64,000 bases of DNA from Microbacterium sp. Root53 (GTDB lineage: Bacteria > Actinomycetota > Actinomycetes > Actinomycetales > Microbacteriaceae), in NCBI RefSeq assembly GCF_001426925.1, contig NZ_LMFR01000012.1, positions 221,331-285,330 of the forward strand, read 5' to 3'. The notes below the pieces were generated by a model that saw only the letters and a list, made by a program, of their open reading frames with translations, did no database searches and was not told the DNA's origin. This document shows, one piece after another, positions 63,770-64,000 of this stretch. The first letter of the stretch is position 1; every line of letters starts with the position of its first letter. Made by a program: the position numbers and the translations under genes.

Positions 63770-64000
63770 TCAGCCCCGTGCGACGGCCGCGCACGCCTCG
63801 TCGAGCAGGCCGAGCGTCTCGTCGTCGGTGCCGACGTGCGGCGCGATCCGCACCGTCCCCGACCGCGTGGTCGCCGTGACGCCGCGGTTGGCCAGCTCGG
63901 CGCCCAGGGCCGCGACGCTCGCGGGCGCGAGCGCGACGATGCCGGCGCGGCGCTCCGGCTCGAGCGGCGTGTCGATCGGGATGCCGTGCCGCTGCGCGAT
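63770..64000 (-). CDS. C-terminal part of a class V aminotransferase-fold enzyme, 5' end outside window
   Basis: The last 76 codons of a gene entering from the right edge. The visible segment, with RAGIVALAPAS, LANRGVTATTRSGTVRIAPH and the final DETLGLLDEACAAVARG, resembles the small domain at the C-terminus of cysteine desulfurase-like or kynureninase-like PLP enzymes. The catalytic lysine lies outside. It ends at TGA 63770 on the minus strand, about 200 bases upstream of the PhoH gene. Confidence 0.7.
   Translation of the reverse strand: MAQRHGIPIDTPLEPERRAGIVALAPASVAALGAELANRGVTATTRSGTVRIAPHVGTDDETLGLLDEACAAVARG

Noticed and set aside
63563..63770. PhoAT-like antitoxin upstream of PhoH
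   Set aside because: No open frame with a start codon and plausible composition precedes phoH on the minus strand in the 206-base gap.

Overview
The window is a high-GC actinobacterial chromosome segment. It looks like a member of the Microbacteriaceae, most likely Microbacterium. The signs are GC-rich third codon positions, many GTG starts, many apparently leaderless genes, and family-typical clusters (fdxA next to a small membrane protein with a GPGGSVVVPQ motif; ispH-xseA-xseB-DUF4245-carbonic anhydrase-fumC; a PIN-PhoH protein). I see no rRNA, tRNA, CRISPR array, insertion sequence or prophage. This is ordinary core chromosome with a few small accessory loci.

Layout. 1-4.2 kb (minus): typA/bipA, a Nudix hydrolase, azlC-azlD, a small membrane protein and fdxA (cut by the window edge). 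4.3-10.3 kb (minus): a complete oligopeptide ABC importer, oppA-B-C and a fused two-domain ATPase, then a small PH-like membrane protein. 10.5-12.6 kb: a CPBP protein, an orphan AbiEi-like protein and a GNAT acetyltransferase. 12.7-17.4 kb (minus): the glycine cleavage operon gcvT-H-P behind a tandem glycine riboswitch. 17.4-20.6 kb (minus): thiM-thiE-thiD/tenA behind a TPP riboswitch. 20.6-26.6 kb (plus): NrtR-type regulator, then nadA-nadB-nadC and a cysteine desulfurase.

26.7-38.6 kb is mixed: a glycosyltransferase, an ABC exporter diverging from a DHA2-type MFS pump, a DeoR-family remnant without its DNA-binding domain abutting another MFS gene, a CBS protein, an SGNH hydrolase, CorA, an NTF2-like protein and a lipoprotein penicillin-binding protein. 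38.7-42.0 kb holds a small carbohydrate cassette: an ascorbate-type PTS IIC-IIB fusion, a translationally coupled SIS protein, and a convergent GntR/HutC regulator with a plausible operator over the PTS promoter. 42.0-46.7 kb carries small accessory genes (FMN-binding protein, RibD-like reductase, DUF1905, CHRD, BASS transporter, lipoprotein, small acidic protein). 46.7-59.5 kb is housekeeping: ychF, an exonuclease, rmuC, glpX, fba, a D,D-carboxypeptidase-like protein, ispH, xseA-xseB, carbonic anhydrase and fumC. 59.5-64 kb: YbdD-like protein and cstA, PIN-PhoH with a structured leader, and the tail of a class V aminotransferase-fold gene.

The genes work together in clear units: peptide import, folate C1 supply from glycine, thiamine synthesis and salvage, and de novo NAD synthesis with an iron-sulfur supplier. 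I found no convincing new multi-gene system. The observations most worth checking are the DeoR remnant, the twin-hairpin phoH leader, the orphan PTS/SIS/GntR cassette, and a recurring -10/N6/start-codon signature for leaderless genes, in two cases built on the stop codon of the preceding gene.
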